The position numbers and the translations under genes were made by a program. The notes beneath the pieces were generated by a model, which saw only the letters and a program-made list of their open reading frames with translations, had not been told where the DNA came from and did no database searches. This document shows positions 7,501-16,700 of a DNA stretch of 29,417 bases, piece after piece. Position 1 is the first letter of the stretch, and every line of letters begins with the position of its first letter. Origin of the DNA: Chloroflexota bacterium (lineage in GTDB: Bacteria > Chloroflexota > Dehalococcoidia > JACQGW01); contig JACQGW010000152.1 of assembly GCA_016199325.1 (NCBI GenBank), forward strand, positions 1 to 29,417, in the 5' to 3' direction.

Positions 7501-10115
7501 GTCCGGGGCGGACCGGCCGCTTCGACCCGCTCGCGTTCCAATCCCACCCGACTGAGGAAGAAGTCGAACTGCTGGCCGAACACCGTCAGCGTCGCCGACG
7601 TGCAGACGGCCGCGTCCAATCGCGACCAGAACCGCTCCCAGAGGATCGGGCCAACGTTGACGGGCACGCCGCCGAAGGAGACCGGGGCCATCGGAGCCTG
7701 CCGCTTCGCAACCGTTCCCGCTTGCCGGTCCCGCGAGACGGCAGAGTGCTCCGGCTCGATCCGTCCGAGCTCGACGATCCGGACGAACCGACCGGCTTCC
7801 CGAAACGACCAGAACCAGCCGAATTGCGCGGACACCTCACGCAGGTCGCGCAAGAGGCCCCGGGCCAGTCGGGCGAGCCGGCGGGCGCGCCCGCCGGCCG
7901 CCTCTGCCGGCATTCCCTGTGCCGCAGCCGTGATTCTTTCGAGCAGACTGTCCAGCGCGCCCGTGAGATCCCGCAGGGCATTGCCGAGCGTCTCCGCAGC
8001 GATCCGCAATGCCGGCCCGCCTGCCGCCGAAAGGGCGCCGGCGTCGATCGACACGCGCACGCCGTACCGCTCCAGGTCGGACCGGGAGACCACGGTCTGG
8101 CCGGCGACGTAGCGGCGCAGGCGGTCGCAGAGGCTCTCCAGCGCGGCGCGGCAGCGTTCGACCGCCTGGGCAACCGACATCACCTCGGCGTCGCCGCCGG
8201 GGAAGTTGAGCCGGCGGCGGCAGTCGACGAGGAGGCCGGAGCGCGATTCCGGATCGTGGACGGCTCGAAGCAGCCGCCCGAGGACGCGCTCCTCGACGCG
8301 CTGCTCCAGGACCAGCGTCGCCGCGTCTTCGAGCGTGTGAGCCTCGTCGCAGACCACCCGTCCGATGAACGGCTCCCCCTCGCCGCCACGAAGGAAGCTC
8401 TGGAGCAGCAGCGCGTGGTTGAGCACCACCAGGTCGGCCCGTTCTGCATTCTCGCGCGCCCGCCGGTAGAAGTCCGGCAAGCCCGGCGGTGGCTGATCGT
8501 CCTGGCTCGCCCGAACGCCGTCCAGCGTCTGGTAGACCGCGCCGTTCGCCGCCAGATAGCCGTCGAGCGTCCGCGGCGTATAGCCCAGGTCCTCCAGGTT
8601 GCCGTGCGTGCTCACCTCTGCAAAGCGGACGAGCGTCGCCAGCATCCAGGCCCGCGGCGCCGGCAGGCGGTCGTCGGCGAGCGCGTCGGCTATCTCGTCG
8701 GCAAGGCGCGAGACCGAGAGGTAGTTTGCCCTGCCCTGGAGCTTCGCCGCCGTCAGCCCTGGCACCAGCTCCCGAACGAAAGGAATCTCCCGCTCGACCA
8801 GTTGGCTCTGGAGGACGCGGGTGAAGGTCGACACGGCAACCGGCGTGCCGCTTCCCTGCGCGGCGAGCGCCGCCGGCACCAGATACCCCAGGCTCTTGCC
8901 GGTGCCCGTTCCGGCCTCGATCGCCGCATAGCCCCCGTCGCGAAAGCGATTGGCGCTCCGCTGTGCCAGCTCGATCTGCGCCGGCCGCCGCGTCCGCCCC
9001 AATACCTCCGCCCTCCGAAACGCGTCCTCGACCGCGACGGCCGCCGGCCCGGCCACGCTCGGCGGGGATGCTTGAACCGGCGTCCGCTGTGGCAGGAGCG
9101 GCGTGAGCCTGGCGGCGAACCTTGCCACGACATCCTCTGCTCGGACCGGCGCGTCCGGCCCTGCCAGGATCGCCGCCCACGGATCCCCGGCGCGACGGAG
9201 GAGCTCGTAGACCGCCCCGCCGGTCGGGCCACCGTGCAGCTCCCGCCGCAAGCCGGCGACGACGCCCCCCAGCATCTCGACATCGGCGTCGGCCCGATGG
9301 GCATCCGGCCGGGCGCAGCCGAACCGCTCGGCCAGGCTGCCGAGGCGGTGGGCGGGCTCCAGCGGCAGGAGCGTCCGAGCCAGGGGCAGCGTGTCGAGCA
9401 CGAGAAAGGTCGGGGGCAGTGGAATGCCGAGCCGCTCGCAGGTGGCGACGATCAGGGGGCCGTCGTACTCGGCGCCGTTGTGTGCGATCAACGGCAGATC
9501 GCCGGCGCACGCGAAGAAAGACGCCAGCGCCTCGGGCGCCGGGGGCGCGCCGGCGACGTCGGCGGCCGAAATGCGGGTCAGCGCCTCTGTGTCACGCGGA
9601 ATCGGCCCGCTCGGCCGAACGAAGGTCGACCAGAGCACCTGGGGCACGCCGTCGACGAACCGCTGCGCGGCGATCTGAAGGATCTCGGTTTCCGGGGAGC
9701 CCGCATCCCGACCGGTCGCCTCGACGTCGAAGACGACGTAACAGCCCGTTCGGAGCGCCGTCGGGGCTGCGGCGGCCACAGCCACGGCGACAGGAGGGTC
9801 TGGATGGGAGGCGCGCCCGCGCTCCCTCTCTCCCGCAGCGGGAGCGGGCTGGAGGGAGGGCTCTGCGGCATCCGCGCCTGCCTCATCCTCCCAGACCAGA
9901 GCGCCGCCTGTTGACCGCAGCCGCCAGCGTCCGTCGTTGCCCTCGACGAACCGCTCGGGCACGGTGCGGATCGCCTGGGCAACCTGCCCGGCCGGCACAT
10001 TCTGGCCCACCGCCGGCCCGACGGCGCGGGCCAGCGCCTCGACGGTCAGCCCGCCCGGAGCGCTCGCCAGCGCGGCCTCGGCCGCGGCAATGACGCGCTC
10101 CTTCAGCGCCATCAC
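4509..10115 (-). CDS. DEDDh exonuclease-DinG-RecQ triple fusion
   Basis: Giant 1868-aa DNA-processing enzyme. Domains in order: winged-helix-like segment (about 1-70); acidic/Pro linker; DnaQ-type DEDDh exonuclease with D130 and E132 (FDVEATG), D218 (HNGAEYD), H273 and D278 (HRADAD); DinG/XPD-like SF2 helicase with Walker A AGTGTGKS (401-408), DEAH (590-593) and QGFGRLIRS (1042-1050); RecQ helicase with FRPGQ (1155-1159), LLPTGAGKS (1175-1183), DEAH (1277-1280), aromatic loop CISTWGHDFRPDF (1281-1293) and QEAGRAGRDG (1470-1479); zinc-site cysteines 1702, 1720, 1723 and 1726; and a C-terminal winged helix. The iron-sulfur cysteines of E. coli DinG are absent: GRANYLS has Ser where Cys is expected. 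Exonuclease-DinG fusions are known from Firmicutes; the added RecQ is the unusual part. The start is GTG at 10115, overlapping the previous stop (GTGA), or the adjacent ATG at 10112. Enzyme classes are sure; the role with type I RM is inferred. Confidence 0.95.
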   Translation of the reverse strand: MMALKERVIAAAEAALASAPGGLTVEALARAVGPAVGQNVPAGQVAQAIRTVPERFVEGNDGRWRLRSTGGALVWEDEAGADAAEPSLQPAPAAGERERGRASHPDPPVAVAVAAAAPTALRTGCYVVFDVEATGRDAGSPETEILQIAAQRFVDGVPQVLWSTFVRPSGPIPRDTEALTRISAADVAGAPPAPEALASFFACAGDLPLIAHNGAEYDGPLIVATCERLGIPLPPTFLVLDTLPLARTLLPLEPAHRLGSLAERFGCARPDAHRADADVEMLGGVVAGLRRELHGGPTGGAVYELLRRAGDPWAAILAGPDAPVRAEDVVARFAARLTPLLPQRTPVQASPPSVAGPAAVAVEDAFRRAEVLGRTRRPAQIELAQRSANRFRDGGYAAIEAGTGTGKSLGYLVPAALAAQGSGTPVAVSTFTRVLQSQLVEREIPFVRELVPGLTAAKLQGRANYLSVSRLADEIADALADDRLPAPRAWMLATLVRFAEVSTHGNLEDLGYTPRTLDGYLAANGAVYQTLDGVRASQDDQPPPGLPDFYRRARENAERADLVVLNHALLLQSFLRGGEGEPFIGRVVCDEAHTLEDAATLVLEQRVEERVLGRLLRAVHDPESRSGLLVDCRRRLNFPGGDAEVMSVAQAVERCRAALESLCDRLRRYVAGQTVVSRSDLERYGVRVSIDAGALSAAGGPALRIAAETLGNALRDLTGALDSLLERITAAAQGMPAEAAGGRARRLARLARGLLRDLREVSAQFGWFWSFREAGRFVRIVELGRIEPEHSAVSRDRQAGTVAKRQAPMAPVSFGGVPVNVGPILWERFWSRLDAAVCTSATLTVFGQQFDFFLSRVGLERERVEAAGPPRTLDTCELPPAFNYHEQALLMLPNDLPAPRDSALKRDFPEAVADLLRRFIPFFHGRALALFTANARRDFVYERLAAPMADAGFPVLCQGHGSLQQLLDEFRQVEESSLLGSRSLWEGVDVPGATLSYVFLEKLPYPSIGDPVEAARMGAVEDAGGNPFWQYLLPKMVTVLKQGFGRLIRSATDRGAGVLLDKRLRNALYRAEVLRSLPDPTVGYESDADLFRRIAEWMGIPFAPEELPAPTVSDLARLLAEQQLPSAFVAEADFERVALPRILAVQEAIWGQRSFRPGQEAIIRDVLAGRDVLTLLPTGAGKSRTYQLPALVRPGLTLVISPLIALIRDQVEKLREVPGLACVAALISGMDAASQEEVLRDAAAGRLKLLYVSPERLRDPRFQAYLPQLPLVQLVVDEAHCISTWGHDFRPDFLEIADLLLGEGGRRTLPVHALTATATPQVQEEITRRLSMGQRGPGRELVARTGDFVRDNLVFRLYPVRNRQDRDTLALGIVHQLVRNEARGGSGIVYVATRRDAVQFARLLRDRNIAAQAYHGGLPTPERHQIQERFMQGELEVVVATNAFGMGVDKAEIRFVLHYDHPASLEAYAQEAGRAGRDGEEAYAILLYSPQTQRTERFLARQGIPPSHVVRQFHDALLDGPNLPGAAPLPDGSTLCELADLARIAGVQETLARVLLYAFEEAGLIRRGADCTTLATILLNRQPEEIVSSLADSEERRVAGTLLGWLRATAERQVTYRAADVLAATGLHPAIVEPLLIQLGGRDLLIYRPFQRGITVMVQSSLDDAQRLEAIEQRFAERYRRFEERLGVMLEYVQLRPAAGRCRSAFLVNYLTGRTDTPPCGKCDLCSPTDEELPWDPGVRLYGEPLSVDPALAILGAVRDHDGWFGRWTIEKMLLGVPQTTSSGGVRLLSKTARVSDHFGELAGTGAGSDRMRRSLDALIEGGYLKLVDRFDPRQRQAYKAVAMTQKGRDALAGGVPLPECSDVEVVG

Positions 10116-10336
10116 CGCCTCCCGCCCGGCTCCAGGCCGAGCAACACCCGCATCGCCGTGAAGAACTCCCCGGCCGCCGCCCGCACGTCGTCGACCGGAT
10201 ACGGGGCCGCCGCGCCTCCCGATACCGGCCGGCGTGCGCAGGCTGCCTCGATCATGGCGTCAAAGAGCGACTCGCCCAGCTCCAGCACCTCCGCGGCGAC
10301 GCGCCGCTTCTCGATCGCGGCCGCTTCCTCGCTCAT
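10112..10336 (-). CDS. Small operon protein of unknown function (74 aa)
   Basis: Not recognised. It is a short, probably all-helical, alanine- and glutamate-rich product with no signal peptide or membrane segment and no cysteine pair. It is supported as a gene by position: its ATG overlaps the stop of the 231-aa gene (ATGA, 10333-10336), and its own stop overlaps the GTG of the exonuclease-helicase fusion (GTGA, 10112-10115). Coupling on both sides suggests a product made in step with the fusion, perhaps a small subunit or adaptor. That role is inference. Confidence 0.7.
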   Translation of the reverse strand: MSEEAAAIEKRRVAAEVLELGESLFDAMIEAACARRPVSGGAAAPYPVDDVRAAAGEFFTAMRVLLGLEPGGRR

Positions 10337-11028
10337 GAGTGAACATCCACCGGCAGCGACTGCTTCGAGTCGAGAAGCGTCTTGAGCTCGTCGACGATCT
10401 CAGGTGATGAATCCTCGAAGATCCGGCGAGCCTCACTATTCAACAGCCTCGATCGAGTTCTCAGCCAGTGGCGGTAGAGCCCACTCAGCCAGAGATACGC
10501 GTCGAGCTCGTCCATCGTCGACGACAGCCCTGCCAGGTTCTGCAGGCGCTCGACATTCGCCACGAATGCCTGGTAGGGAGATCTCGCGTTCGCGACCAGG
10601 AGGCGCCGGCCAAGATGGTGGCCGACCGTCTCATCCGCGTAATAGTCGTAGATCGGGAATCGCTCACGGCTGACGAAGAAATGGGCGAACTTCGAGGCGA
10701 AGCTGATGAACATTCGTCCACGCTTCTGCCCGGGCGTGGCCGGCAGGTCCGCGATTTTCTCGACCAGGTCAACGGATACGTCGCGCTGGTTCGTTCCGGC
10801 CATGAGGTTGGCAATGTGCTCGGCCATGCGGACGACGGCGAACACGTTGGTATTGAGCAACTGGTTCACGACGGCGGTCTTGAGCAGCGTCGCCTGGAAA
10901 TCGAACCCAGGGATGCTGCTGCCCAGGAGCGTGAGAGCACGATCGGCATCCTCCCAGTGTGGCATGCGGCGACATAACGCGGTGGCAGCACCTACCTGTT
11001 CAGCCGCCAGCGGAACAGCCAGTTGCAT
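10333..11028 (-). CDS. Unknown 231-aa protein in RM operon
   Basis: Function not recognised. The product is soluble and mostly helical. The most distinctive stretch is FISFASKFAHFF followed by FPIYDYYA (about residues 107-130), which recalls the FASK...FPIYD pattern I associate with uncharacterised proteins encoded near restriction or abortive-infection genes; I cannot name a family. The ATG at 11028 overlaps the hsdS stop by one base (TAATG), and the stop overlaps the next gene by four, placing it firmly in the operon. Possible roles are a DNA-binding helper, a helix-hairpin-helix type protein or a toxin/effector; the sequence does not decide between them. Confidence 0.75.
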   Translation of the reverse strand: MQLAVPLAAEQVGAATALCRRMPHWEDADRALTLLGSSIPGFDFQATLLKTAVVNQLLNTNVFAVVRMAEHIANLMAGTNQRDVSVDLVEKIADLPATPGQKRGRMFISFASKFAHFFVSRERFPIYDYYADETVGHHLGRRLLVANARSPYQAFVANVERLQNLAGLSSTMDELDAYLWLSGLYRHWLRTRSRLLNSEARRIFEDSSPEIVDELKTLLDSKQSLPVDVHS

Positions 11029-12173
11029 TACAGCTCTCCCTTGAACGCTCTGTCGAGGATGGATGCCAGTACAGCGTCGAGTCGGGCGGCGGCAGGGTCA
11101 TGAATACCATTCACAGCCTCCACCTGCTGGTGAATGCCCTGGAACCACAGTTGCTTCTCCAATGTCGGGATAGGCACGGCGATACGCTGGAGCGCATCGA
11201 GTCCCAGCGTTCGATTCCGCCCCGCCCCACCAGGCGAAGCCTGCCCAAGTTGCCCCAACCCGGTATCACTCAGGAAGTGGAACTTGAGGAAGGTTGGCGT
11301 TCCCAGGTCGCGGTTCGGGACGCAAGTAAGGAAGCGATGGGAGCCAATCCTACCGTGGTCGTCTGGGCCTGCGACCGCAACGGCCCCTTCCCAGGCGAAC
11401 ACGATGTTGAAGAGCAAATCACGCTCTTCGATGCGAAAAACCCTCTTCGCCCCGAGAGAGGCTCCTGTCGCCGGAGGCTTGTGAAACGTGCCCTTGCCAA
11501 AAGAACGAATGCCTACCTCGCAATACTCCTGGTCCGGCTCGACCTCTACCGGTCGACGGACCAGCGGTGCAACGGCCGACATCGGGAGCCACTCAGCCCC
11601 GTCGACGATTCGCGCATAAACACTCAGCAGCAGGTCCCGTGCATCCGCGGACATCTCACGCTGCAGTGTCCTGATCTCCGCCACTTTCGTCGCCAGTTCC
11701 TCGAGCCGCGCCACGATCCGCCGCTGCTCGTCGATGGGCGGGAGGGGGATGGTGTAGGCCAGGATATCGGCCGGCCGAATGGCGGCATAATTCGTTGAGC
11801 CCTTCGCCCTTACCTGGCTCATGAGCTGGGGTGTCCGAATGAAGAAGCTCAGGAACCGACGGTCCAAAACCCGCTGGTCAACGTCAAAGAGAAAGTAGTG
11901 GCTGCTCACGATGGCACCGTCAAGATCGTCGGGGATGATGCCAAGCCCTCCAAGCTTGGCATCGATCTCGGCAACAATGAAATCGCCCGTTCGACATACC
12001 TGCTGTGACTTGGTGTTGATATCTGCTCCCTGCACGATGTCGCGGAGCACAACGCCCTGACCATTCAGTTGCACACGGCAGCGCTTGTACGTCGCCGAAT
12101 CGTCGACCATGATGAAGTCGGTCCGAAGCGTCAGGGCTCGTTCCAAGGGAACCCGCGGCCAGGAGGCGCTCAA
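11028..12173 (-). CDS. hsdS: Type I restriction-modification specificity subunit
   Basis: S subunit that binds the bipartite target DNA and recruits two M subunits. The 381-aa chain has the standard two-half layout: TRD1 (about 1-150), a central conserved helix introduced by PLPPIDEQRRIVARLEEL (about 153-170), TRD2 (about 195-340), and a distal conserved region introduced by PIPTLEKQLWF (about 340-350). Both halves look full length, so a bipartite recognition site is expected; its sequence cannot be read from the protein. The start is TTG at 12173, overlapping the hsdM stop (TTGA, 12170-12173), which is weaker than ATG and may lower S relative to M. The stop overlaps the ATG of the following unknown gene. 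Identification is secure. Confidence 0.95.
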   Translation of the reverse strand: MSASWPRVPLERALTLRTDFIMVDDSATYKRCRVQLNGQGVVLRDIVQGADINTKSQQVCRTGDFIVAEIDAKLGGLGIIPDDLDGAIVSSHYFLFDVDQRVLDRRFLSFFIRTPQLMSQVRAKGSTNYAAIRPADILAYTIPLPPIDEQRRIVARLEELATKVAEIRTLQREMSADARDLLLSVYARIVDGAEWLPMSAVAPLVRRPVEVEPDQEYCEVGIRSFGKGTFHKPPATGASLGAKRVFRIEERDLLFNIVFAWEGAVAVAGPDDHGRIGSHRFLTCVPNRDLGTPTFLKFHFLSDTGLGQLGQASPGGAGRNRTLGLDALQRIAVPIPTLEKQLWFQGIHQQVEAVNGIHDPAAARLDAVLASILDRAFKGEL

Positions 12174-13765
12174 TGCCGAACGCCCCCCAACGCCAGCTTG
12201 ATCTCTTCCAGTATCTCCAGAATCCGCCGCTCCTTCTGCACAATGGCCTCGATCAACTCCTCCGGCGGCCGGTGCTCGACGTCCGTCTTCACGTGGGGGT
12301 TCTTCACGTCCAGGTTGCAGTCGTTCGCCAGAATCTGGTCGACCGGCACCCGCCAGGCGTGCTCATGCTCGGCGCGGCTGTTCCACCACTCGACGCACGG
12401 CCCGAAGTCCTCGAATGTCAGCGGCTTCGTCTTCGTGTACTGCTTGCGCCCCTCCGGCAGCGGCAGCTCGTAGTACCAGACCTCGCGGGTGCATGGCTCT
12501 TCGGCATCGGGCGCGCACGCCTCGAAGAAGAGGACGTTCGTCGGGATCGCCGTGTACGGTGCGAAGACGCCGTTCGGCAGGCGGACGATGGTGTGCAGAT
12601 TGAAGCGGCTGAGCAACCGCTTCTTGACCTCGACGGCGACGCCGGAGCCGAAGAGAAACCCGTTCGGCAGGATGATTCCGCAGCGCCCACCGGGGCGCTT
12701 CAGCATCGCCATGACGTACTGGAAGAAGAGGATCGCCGTCTCGGCCGTTCGGAGGCCCTGGGGGAAATTGTTGAGGACGCCCCGCTCCTCTTCGCCGCCG
12801 AAGGGTGGATTCGTGGCGACGACGTCGACGCGCTCCGACTCCTGGATCCCAGCGAGCGGCTTCGCGGCGAGCGCGTTCTCCTCGACGACGTTGGGATGCT
12901 CGATGCCATGCAGAAGGATGTTCGTCACGGCCAGGAGATAGGGCATCGCCTTCTTCTCGATGCCTATCAGCGACTGCTGCAGCCGGACTCGCTGCTCCGG
13001 GCTCCGCGCCTTTGGCTTCAGCCGCTCGTACGTCTCGACGAGGAAGCCGCCGGTGCCGCAGGCCGGGTCGAGCACCCGCTCGCCAAGCTTCGGGTCAAGC
13101 CGGTCGACGATGAACCGGACGAGCGGGCGCGGCGTGTAGAACTCGCCCGAGGTGCCGGCGGCGTCCCGCATCTCCTTCAGCATCGACTCGTAGAAGAGCG
13201 ATATCGTATGGATGTCTTCGGACGCATTGAAGTTGATGGTGCTGAGCCGGTCGACCACTTCGCGCAGAATGAAGCCCGACCGAATCCGGTTGTCGGTGCC
13301 GCGAAAGATCGTCCCGACGATGGTCCGGAGGTCGTGGTCGCCGCTGCCGGAACGGGCGGCCAGGTACGGGATCAGCCTGTCGTTGACGAAGCCGATGAGG
13401 TCCGGGCCCTTCAGTTGTCGGGTCGGGTCTTCGACGGCCGCCCAGTCTCGCCAGCGGTAGGGCGGTGACACGATCGGCGCGTAGGCGGCGCCCCGCTCAT
13501 CCTCGGCGGCGTACTCGAAGTCGTCGAGGATCTTCAGGAACAGCAGCCAGGTCAACTGGGGCAAGCGATCGGCGTCGGTGGCGAGCCCCGCGTCCTTGCG
13601 CAATTGGTCACGGACGTACTTGATGGTCGTGCTGATCTGCTGCCGGCTCGTCGGCTCAGCCTGCCTGCCGGCCGACCGCCGGGTGCGTGCCGGCCTGGCC
13701 GGCGTGCCGCCACCGACTTCCGCGCGCTCCGATTGCTCGGCCGGTTTCGCCCTGGATCGTGGCAT
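12170..13765 (-). CDS. hsdM: Type I restriction-modification N6-adenine methyltransferase
   Basis: M subunit of a type I system; methylates adenine at the site chosen by HsdS, using SAM. The 531-aa product has a charged, low-complexity N-terminal tail of about 40 residues, an N-terminal helical domain, GEFYTPR (207-213), the SAM-binding motif I DPACGTGGF (233-241) and the catalytic motif IV NPPF (319-322), all intact. A C-terminal helical segment (about 495-525) probably contacts HsdS. The ATG at 13765 is 9 bases after the hsdR stop, and the stop overlaps the TTG of hsdS. Nothing suggests inactivation, so host DNA should be methylated at this site. Confidence 0.97.
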   Translation of the reverse strand: MPRSRAKPAEQSERAEVGGGTPARPARTRRSAGRQAEPTSRQQISTTIKYVRDQLRKDAGLATDADRLPQLTWLLFLKILDDFEYAAEDERGAAYAPIVSPPYRWRDWAAVEDPTRQLKGPDLIGFVNDRLIPYLAARSGSGDHDLRTIVGTIFRGTDNRIRSGFILREVVDRLSTINFNASEDIHTISLFYESMLKEMRDAAGTSGEFYTPRPLVRFIVDRLDPKLGERVLDPACGTGGFLVETYERLKPKARSPEQRVRLQQSLIGIEKKAMPYLLAVTNILLHGIEHPNVVEENALAAKPLAGIQESERVDVVATNPPFGGEEERGVLNNFPQGLRTAETAILFFQYVMAMLKRPGGRCGIILPNGFLFGSGVAVEVKKRLLSRFNLHTIVRLPNGVFAPYTAIPTNVLFFEACAPDAEEPCTREVWYYELPLPEGRKQYTKTKPLTFEDFGPCVEWWNSRAEHEHAWRVPVDQILANDCNLDVKNPHVKTDVEHRPPEELIEAIVQKERRILEILEEIKLALGGVRH

Positions 13766-13774
13766 CGTTCCATC

Positions 13775-16700
13775 TCACATATCAGAGTAGAGCAGGCGGT
13801 GGAGCTCGGCCAGGGCCGCTCGAACGCCGGCACCGCCGCCGAAGGGTCTGGCCAGCTCCACGAAGGTGCCGCGTTCCAGGAGCGGCGGTACGTGCAGGAG
13901 CCCGGAGTCGCCGACGTCGTCGATCTCGCCGGCAACGTACTTGTCCAGGATCGCCTTGAGAACCTCCCGCGCGAGCCCGCGATGCCGGTTGAGAAAGGCG
14001 GCGTGATCGCGGTGGACGCGCCCAACACGGTCGGCGCGTGTCCGAACCGGCAAATCGAAGGCGAAGTGCAGCAGCAGATCGAAGGGGTCGGCGTCCGGAA
14101 GGCCCTGGGCGCTGGCGAGCGCCCGGAGGTCGACGCCGCCCTCGTCCAATCGGTTGCAGATCTCCTCCCGCTGTTCCCGGCGCAGCCATCGCGCGCGCAG
14201 GTCGGCCGGCGTCGTCAGCAGGTCGGCCACGGCGGCCACGACGAATTCCCGGGACGACCTGTGCCGCAGAAGGGTCGTCCCGTCCGGTCCGAGCTCGTAG
14301 ACGACCTCGCCGATCACTCGAAAGCGCCGGCCATCGCTCCGGCGGGTCAAATTGATCGGCGGCCTGTCCGCCGCCGGCTCCTGGTCGCCCGATTCGCCCT
14401 GAGCAGATTGGGGCGAAGCTTGCTCGCGATCGGCTCGCGCGACCATCGGCTGCTTGTCGCCCGTCTGACCGCCGGCCGGCGGTTGGCTTTCCGGCTGCCC
14501 GTCGCCGGACCCGGTTGCGCCGGAAGGCGCCACTGCAAGCGGACTCGGCGCCGACGGCAGACCGGCACTTCCATTTCGAGAGGCCAGTCCAGACGGGTCG
14601 CCGATTTCGCCCGGTACGTCCGTCGCGAGATGTCCGGCGAGCTCGGCCGCCGAATCGCGTACCTCGGGAGCGGCGCCGGATTCGCCGGCACCCTCCGCCG
14701 CGTACTCGCCGGCAGGTCGTTCCCGCATCGTCTGCACCTGTCCTGCTGGGGCCTCCTCCTCTGGCGATAGGACGCCGACCGCTCCGCCCTCGTCGGCCGG
14801 CTGCTGTGCGACGGGAGCTTCTCGCGGGACGAGGGGCTCCACGACGACGACTTCCGGATCGCCGTCGAAGTCCGGATCGAAGAAGAGGCGCGTTGCTCCG
14901 GCGTAGTCCAGGATCGTGAACCAGGTCTTGGCAGGCGGATGGAGCCGTGTCCCCCGCCCGATGATCTGCTTGAACTCCACCATCGATCCGATGGGCCGAA
15001 CGAGCGCGATGTTCTTGCACGTCGGCACGTCGACGCCAACCGCGAGCATCTTCGAGGTCGTGACGACGACCGGCTTCGGCTCGTCCGGTGAGGTGAACCG
15101 GCCAAGCTCGCGCCTCCCCGGCTCACCCTCGTCGGAGACAATGCGTTCGACGTAGTTGGGAGACCGGCCGGCCAGATCGGACAAGGCACCCTCAATCGCC
15201 TCGCGCATCGTGGCGGCGTGCGCCTGATCGATGCAGAAGACGATGGTCTTTGCCATCGGATCGGTGGTGCGGAGGTACTTCCCCAGGTGCTGCGCGATGG
15301 TATCCGTTCGCTCCCGCAGCGTCTGGGCCGTCTCCGCGACGATGGCGTCGTCCACCTCGTCGGCGATGGCGGTGCCACGGTCGTCGCCGCCGGCTGTCTC
15401 CGGGTCTCCGCTCGTCGACGCCACGCTCGCCCGATCCTCGCCGGTGTCATCTGGGCGGGTGTCCGGGACGTCGGGCTCCTCGCCGACCAGAATCCTGCGG
15501 ACACGGTAGGGTGCCAGGAAACCGTCGTTGATGCCGGCGCGCAGGGAGTAGCTGATGATGGGGTCGCCGAAGTAGGCATAGGTCGCGGCGTTGACGCCGC
15601 GACGGGGCGTCGCGGTCATGCCAATCTGAATCGCGCGGTCGAAGTGTTCCAGGATCCTGCGCCAGTTCGATTCGTCCGCTGCGCTGCCGCGATGGCACTC
15701 GTCGACGACGATCAGGTCGAAGAAGTGCCTCGGATACCGGCGGTACAGGCCGGACGAGCCCTCTGTATCTGCGATGGCCTGGTAGGTGGCGAAGTAGATC
15801 GCGCGGCTCGTCACCCGGCTGCGCTGGATACGATGGCGGGCATCGCCAAACGGAGCGAACTCGTTGTCCATCGCCTGGCTCAGCAAGAAGTCGCGATCGC
15901 TCAGGAAGAGCACGTTGCCGATGAGGCGCGCCTGCTTCAGCTTCCAGATCGCCTGGAAGGCGATCTTGGTCTTGCCCGTTCCTGTCGCGAGCGTCAGCAA
16001 GATTCTTCGGCTGCGCCGCCCGCGCTGCGCCTGGAGCACGGCGATCACGGTCCGGTTGATCGCTGCCTCCTGGTAGTAGCGCAGCTTGACGCGGCCCAGC
16101 GCGTTGTACGGGGACTTCAGCGCGCGCTCTGCCCGGTCATCGGTCAGCCCGAGCGCGACCGCCCATCGTGACCACAGATCCTCCCGCGTCGGGAGACCCG
16201 GCACAGTCGACCGGACGGCGTCCCGAGTCCGCGACCAATCGAGCTCGTGGATAGCGCCGCCGTCGTCGATCAGGTAGGCAAACGGGAGGCTCAGCCGATC
16301 TCGTGCGTACTCGGTCAGCCGGCGCTCGGCGTCTTCGGCGCGCTCGCCGCTGCGCAGTGTGTGGACGAGCGCAATCGGCAGCGACGCCTCAGCCCGAAGC
16401 AGCGCATCGACACCGAGTCTCGGACCACGCCGGTCCGTTCCATCGCTGCCCACGAAGACGCGCCCGTCGGTAAACCGGTACGGAGCCTCCAGGTATGGCT
16501 CTTTCCAACCCGACTGGCCGAGCTTCTGCCGCAGGTCGGGCGAGACCGATCCCACCGCTGCCAACCGAGGCTCGCGCCGCGCCAGCAGATCGGTCAGCAG
16601 CGGATAGTCCTCCAGGACCCGACGGTCGACGGACCGGCTGAGGCTCTCGCCGAGCGCCAGCTCGGCGACGTTGTCGACGTGGGTGAAACCGTCGCCCGGG

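Noticed and set aside
6180..9914. Plus-strand open frame of 1244 codons inside the exonuclease-helicase gene
   Set aside because: It is antisense to a gene with complete catalytic motifs; high GC makes long antisense frames common. The translation is Arg/Gln/Pro-rich without any domain.
4509..10115. Iron-sulfur DinG
   Set aside because: The Cys expected after GRxNYL is Ser and no four-Cys cluster follows between Walker A and DEAH.
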